Notes under the pieces: model-generated
What the model was told of the DNA's origin: nothing
Database searches by the model: none
What the model saw: the letters and a program-made list of their open reading frames with translations, nothing else
Shown here: positions 60,151-64,000 of the stretch, piece after piece
Position numbering within the stretch: position 1 is the first letter of the stretch
Layout: every line of letters begins with the position of its first letter
Assembly (NCBI GenBank): GCA_009599575.1
Contig: VWND01000013.1
Coordinates: 372,001 to 436,000, forward strand
Origin: Blumeriella jaapii
Lineage: Eukaryota > Ascomycota > Leotiomycetes > Helotiales > Drepanopezizaceae
DNA length: 64,000 nt
Direction: 5' to 3'
Made by a program: the position numbers and the translations under genes

Positions 60151-61653
60151 ATGTCGTCGTCTACCGAGCTGTGCCCATCGGCGATTGAAAAGCGCAGGCG
60201 ACTGCATCACGACGCAGATGTAGTGGTGGTGGGCGCAGGTGTGTTTGGGTGTGCCGCCGCCTTCGCGCTCGCAAAACAAGGACGGAGCGTGATTCTGTTG
60301 GAGAGATGGCTACAGGAACCGGATCGCATCGTGGGAGAGCTGCTACAACCCGGAGGGGTCTCGGCGCTGGAGAAGTTGGGCATGGCGCACTGCCTGGAGA
60401 ATATCGATGCGATTCCCGTTCACGGCTATGAGGTGATCTACTACGGAAACAGGGTCAACATTCCGTACCCTCACAATCTCGGAGCAACGGCGACCAAGGG
60501 AAGCCAGGAATACACCAACGAGAAGGGCGGCAAGCCGGAAGGCAGAGCTTTCCACCATGGCCGATTCATTTCGCAGCTACGAAGAGCCTGTGCCAGTCAA
60601 GCAAACATTACAATCGTCGAGACAACCGTCACGGATACCATCACGAGCGAACACAACCCGCAAGTCCTCGGTGTCAAGTCGGAAACGTTGAATCCCAAGA
60701 CGGGACAGAAGGAGGATGATTTCTATTTCGGGAAGCTCACCATCATCGCGGATGGATACGCATCAAAATTCAGGAAACGATACATCACGAAACAGCCGAT
60801 TACGAAAAGCAAATTCTACGCGCTGGAACTCACCGACTGTCCCTTGCCTGCGCCTTACCACGGTACCGTCATACTGGGCGACACATCACCCGTGCTACTC
60901 TACCAGATAGCCACACACGACACTCGCGCCCTCATCGACGTGCCAGAAAATCTCCCCTCGGCATCGGTCAAGAATGGCGGCGTACGAGGCCACATGAGAA
61001 ACGTCGTTCTCCCATCTCTCCCCAAGCAAATCCAGCCCTGCTTCGAAGCCGCCCTCGCCGACGGTAAGATCCCCCGCAGCATGCCCAACAGCTTCCTGCC
61101 CCCAAGCACGCAGACGGGCAAAGGCGTCGTGGTCCTTGGCGACGCCATGAACATGAGGCATCCCCTTACGGGTGGCGGCATGACGGTAGCTTTCAACGAC
61201 GTCGTCCTGTTGTCCGATCTCCTCTCCCCTGAACGCATTCCTGATCTCGGCGACACCGCCGCTGTTCAGCAAGCCATGAAAGATTTTCACTGGCAGCGCA
61301 AAGGCCTCTCGTCCATCATCAACATCCTCTCCATGGCGCTCTACTCCCTGTTCGCGGCCAACGACCGCCAGCTTAACGCGCTCAAGCGAGGATGCTTCAC
61401 ATACTTCCAGCGCGGAGGCAACTGTGTCGATGGCCCGTCCGGGCTGCTCGCCGGCATCATTCGCCAGCCCTTCGTTCTGTTCTACCATTTCTTCGCCGTA
61501 GCGTTCCTGTCCATCTGGCTTGTCATGCAGGATGTCATGGGCGGTTTTTTGGGTTTCTGGAAGTTGCCGCTGGCGATCGAGGAGAGTGTCCGCGTGTTTT
61601 ACAAGGCGTGTGTGGTGATCTTCCCCTTTATCTTTAGCGAAATGCGGGTTTAA
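60151..61653 (+). CDS. ERG1: Squalene monooxygenase (epoxidase)
   Basis: One exon, 500 residues from the ATG at 60151. The enzyme uses FAD and oxygen to epoxidise squalene, the first oxygen-dependent sterol step and the target of terbinafine. Visible features are the FAD Rossmann motif VVVGAGVFGCAAAFALAKQG at about 25-44, the family motif IVGELLQPGGV, and the second FAD motif VVLGDAMNMRHPLTGGGM. Hydrophobic C-terminal segments (FVLFYHFFAVAFLSIWLVM) anchor it to ER or lipid-droplet membranes. An in-frame ATG at 60061 would add 30 residues with no family likeness, so I prefer 60151. No intron. Shares a promoter with ERG25. Confidence 0.95.
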   Translation: MSSSTELCPSAIEKRRRLHHDADVVVVGAGVFGCAAAFALAKQGRSVILLERWLQEPDRIVGELLQPGGVSALEKLGMAHCLENIDAIPVHGYEVIYYGNRVNIPYPHNLGATATKGSQEYTNEKGGKPEGRAFHHGRFISQLRRACASQANITIVETTVTDTITSEHNPQVLGVKSETLNPKTGQKEDDFYFGKLTIIADGYASKFRKRYITKQPITKSKFYALELTDCPLPAPYHGTVILGDTSPVLLYQIATHDTRALIDVPENLPSASVKNGGVRGHMRNVVLPSLPKQIQPCFEAALADGKIPRSMPNSFLPPSTQTGKGVVVLGDAMNMRHPLTGGGMTVAFNDVVLLSDLLSPERIPDLGDTAAVQQAMKDFHWQRKGLSSIINILSMALYSLFAANDRQLNALKRGCFTYFQRGGNCVDGPSGLLAGIIRQPFVLFYHFFAVAFLSIWLVMQDVMGGFLGFWKLPLAIEESVRVFYKACVVIFPFIFSEMRV

Positions 61654-62293
61654 GCCTGGCCGGGGGTGTCCAAGAGGGAGGATTGTGCATGTAAACCAGA
61701 CGGAGGAGGACGGTACAGTAGGAGTAATTACTGTAGCTCGCTGAATGTGCCGTACAGCACCGCATGAGCGAAAACGGCGTCGCGCTGAGACAGCAGGCTG
61801 GACTTGGAGCCAGTGGGATAGGCAAGGGTATCAGCCCGTCTTGCCGACCAAGTAATCAATAGAACAGAACACCCAGCCGTAAGAATAGGAATCGAGCAGC
61901 GAGGTAGTGACTGAAGTTAGTTTTTAATATTTATGCTCTGCGGATCATGGCATGAGGGAAATCTATTCTATTTTATCGCTCGGTTATCTCCAATATTTAC
62001 AATCTGCTTTGGTCCAAGTGCTCGGCCGGCCCCCCCCCCTTGCTTGAGCTGAGCCCGGCGTTTCTCCGTTATCGATTTATCCGCTAGCTCCACGCTAATC
62101 TCGTACACATCCGAATGGGAACATCTATAATCCGGTCTCCTATGCCTCTTTTCCTTCTCGCCATCTCCCTTTTCTCTTCTCTTCTCCCTTCAACTTCTGT
62201 TCGCTGCGTGTTGCGTTGTCCTTTCTCTCGCCCTTCTCGGGCAGTGTTTCTTTGTTTTTGTTGTGTTCGTGCAAGATCGTGCTGTACTATGCA
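61654..62293. other. Intergenic
   Basis: ERG1 3' flank and glycosyltransferase leader. A C-run lies near 62031 and CTTCTC pyrimidine stretches near 62150-62200. No other gene. Confidence 0.45.
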
Positions 62294-64000
62294 ATGATGT
62301 TTCAACCAAATCGCCCCTTTCACAGGCTTGCCGTGGTGTGCGTTCTGGTGCTCTGCACTTCTCTCCTTTATTTGTACGAAACGTCGTCAGTGTATCCAGA
62401 ACATCGAATTCCACAGCACGAACTTTCCCATTTTAAGGGGGCCGACCAGAGGCTGCCGGGATCTCTCCCAGGACCGCCGCCGCCGCCGCCGCCGCCGCCG
62501 CGGCCAGCAGCCACCCCAGGCTACTCTATCAAGCCGATCGCGTATGTCTTCCCGCAGTACTACGTTTTCGAAGACAACAACAGACTTCATGGCGAGAACT
62601 TTACCGAATGGAACAACGTCAGGGGCGTGACCCACAATTCCTGGGGCCTGGAAACCATCCGCCCACATGAGTCCATCGGAGGCTTTTACAACGGCCTTGC
62701 TTTCGAGACGAGACAGCGACAAGGCCGTTTCCTTCGCGAAAGTGGTTTTCATGGAGCCGTTTTCCATCACTACTGGTTCGCCGGCCGACCGGTCATGGAC
62801 CATGTTATCCAGGCGATGTTGAAGGACGGCGAACCGAACATTCCCTTCATGCTGAGCTGGGCAAACGAGCCGTGGTCGGCGCGATGGGACGGTGCGGGTA
62901 GTAGTGATGCCGTTCTGATCGCGCAGGAGTACGGGTTGCGAGTTGCGTGGCGGAAGCATTTCGACTGGCTCTTACCATTCTTTAAACATCCCCAGTACAT
63001 CCGGTCGAATGGCAAAGTTCAGTTCCTGTTGTATAACCCAAGCCATGTTGGTCACCTCGGACCTCCGATGTTTGCTGCTTGGCGTCAATGGGCCGTTGAG
63101 GAAGGTCTCGGTGGCCTCGATGTCATTGAAACCAGATGGGGAGAGGGTTCAAACCAAGGCCCTAGCTCCTGGGCAGATTTTCCACCGGACGCCATCAACG
63201 AATTTGCGCCGCACGCTGGTGGAAACGACCAGGCGGCTTTCTCGTCCCTGAAGAAGATGTCACGAGTGTATCATCGTGGCACACTTGCCTGCTGGGACAC
63301 TACTCCCCGCCATCCAACAGATGGCAAGGCTGTCTCTCTTCCCATGTGCCATCCCAGGACCTGGCAAAACCATCTGGTTGAGATGTTCCGCAAGATCAAG
63401 TCAGAGCCGAATCCGATTGGCTCCGAGAATTTTTTCTTCGTGAACGCACTGAACGAATGGGGTGAGGGCAACTCCATCGAGCCCAGCGTCCAGTTTGGCG
63501 ATGGCTATGGAATCGCGATGAAGAATGCTATGAAAATAACCGAGCGAGAACACGTCTGGGCTGATCAGTCTATCAAAGATGGTCTCGAACTGGAGAGAGA
63601 ATTGGCAGGTATCATGGGCACGACTGCAGATGTTTGTGTTCTTGTCGGCGCTACACCGGATCACGCAGAGAACAAGATGTTTAAACTATCCGACATGCTT
63701 CGCTCTCTTCAAGCGCAACAGAACAAGAACTGGAGAGCTGTCGTTTATCAAACAAACACCACTGAATTTCCAGATCTCAACCGCATAGTAGTGCAGGCAC
63801 TTGACGTCAGAGTCAAAAGTGCCACGATACCCGGAGAGGTTATGATCTCAGGATCTGAAGGCAAGGATGCAGAATCCGTAGCTACTAACTGGGTACTCAA
63901 GAACTTGGAGACCGTGGATCCTGGATGTGCAGCAGCACGGTACCTCCTCGTCACGGACGCTTCGCATACATATGAGCCTAGCGCCTTTGATGCACTAACC
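62294..64000 (+). CDS. WbsX-like glycosyltransferase, type II membrane protein, incomplete
   Basis: An uninterrupted frame of 569 codons from 62294 to the last base, with no stop in the window. Residues about 11-26 form one N-terminal anchor (RLAVVCVLVLCTSLLYLYE), so a Golgi or ER lumenal enzyme is likely. A run of ten prolines from a CCG repeat (62467-62498) forms a stalk. The body follows the WbsX glycosyltransferase family (GH99-like barrel): PIAYVFPQYYVFEDNN, NFTEWNNV, HHYWFAGRPVMD, MLSWANEPWSARWDG and FFVNALNEWGEGNSIEPS. These are mostly bacterial polysaccharide enzymes, with fungal members of unknown substrate. After residue 450 a second globular region begins (DVCVLVGATPDHAENKMFKL), perhaps another glycosyltransferase domain, cut by the window end. 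Confidence 0.82.
   Translation, partial: MMFQPNRPFHRLAVVCVLVLCTSLLYLYETSSVYPEHRIPQHELSHFKGADQRLPGSLPGPPPPPPPPPRPAATPGYSIKPIAYVFPQYYVFEDNNRLHGENFTEWNNVRGVTHNSWGLETIRPHESIGGFYNGLAFETRQRQGRFLRESGFHGAVFHHYWFAGRPVMDHVIQAMLKDGEPNIPFMLSWANEPWSARWDGAGSSDAVLIAQEYGLRVAWRKHFDWLLPFFKHPQYIRSNGKVQFLLYNPSHVGHLGPPMFAAWRQWAVEEGLGGLDVIETRWGEGSNQGPSSWADFPPDAINEFAPHAGGNDQAAFSSLKKMSRVYHRGTLACWDTTPRHPTDGKAVSLPMCHPRTWQNHLVEMFRKIKSEPNPIGSENFFFVNALNEWGEGNSIEPSVQFGDGYGIAMKNAMKITEREHVWADQSIKDGLELERELAGIMGTTADVCVLVGATPDHAENKMFKLSDMLRSLQAQQNKNWRAVVYQTNTTEFPDLNRIVVQALDVRVKSATIPGEVMISGSEGKDAESVATNWVLKNLETVDPGCAAARYLLVTDASHTYEPSAFDALT
62467..62498. repeat. (CCG)n within coding sequence
   Basis: About ten CCG units encoding consecutive prolines in the stalk of the WbsX-like protein. 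Length variation here would keep the frame. Confidence 0.9.

Overview
The window is nuclear DNA of a filamentous ascomycete (Pezizomycotina). Genes are single and monocistronic on both strands. Introns are short, mostly 47-61 bp, with GTAAGT-like donors and CTAAC-like branch sites. Recognisable fungal markers include PalI/Rim9, an F-BAR RhoGAP of Rgd1 type, AIM11, an RNA-dependent RNA polymerase, ERG25 and ERG1. I cannot name the species.

Layout. 1-3.5 kb is AT-rich and decayed, with possible LINE 3' ends and an aldo-keto reductase pseudogene. 4-6 kb holds a membrane-anchored thioredoxin (-) and a cysteine-rich small secreted protein (-). 7-9.8 kb is a PA-TM-RING ubiquitin ligase (+). 9.8-23 kb contains a tRNA-Ser(AGA), a mitochondrial ABC1/Mcp2-type kinase (-), PalI (+) and a small four-helix membrane protein (-). 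These are separated by very microsatellite-rich intergenic DNA. 23-28 kb carries a divergent septin-type GTPase (+) and a secreted protein resembling bacterial cyclohexadienyl dehydratase (+). 29-33.4 kb carries a RING/UIM membrane protein (+), an unidentified spliced fragment (-) and ribosomal protein S4 (+). 35.5-43.3 kb is D-lactate dehydrogenase (+) and the RNAi polymerase (+). 44-48 kb is a glutathione transferase (+), AIM11 (+) and a sodium/solute symporter lacking a recognisable 5' end (-). 49.7-54.9 kb is the RhoGAP (-) and a rhamnogalacturonan lyase (-). 57-61.7 kb is pterin carbinolamine dehydratase (+), then ERG25 (-) and ERG1 (+) sharing one divergent promoter. 62.3 kb to the end is a WbsX-like glycosyltransferase (+) that runs off the window.

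What stands out. (1) ERG25 and ERG1, two oxygen-requiring ergosterol enzymes, sit head to head, and a perfect ATCACGTGAT palindrome lies in the promoter between them. (2) Four otherwise well-preserved genes (septin, PheC-like, D-lactate dehydrogenase, RdRP) each carry one reading-frame break in the same sense, so each spliced length is 1 modulo 3. (3) Two genes can only be spliced in frame with GC-AG introns. (4) A bacterial-type periplasmic-binding enzyme has acquired a signal peptide and an intron. (5) Intergenic DNA is packed with TACTG/CAGTA-based words that are nearly absent from coding exons. No CRISPR, prophage, insertion sequence or gene cluster of a wholly new type is visible. All domain assignments are by eye from sequence motifs, without database searches.
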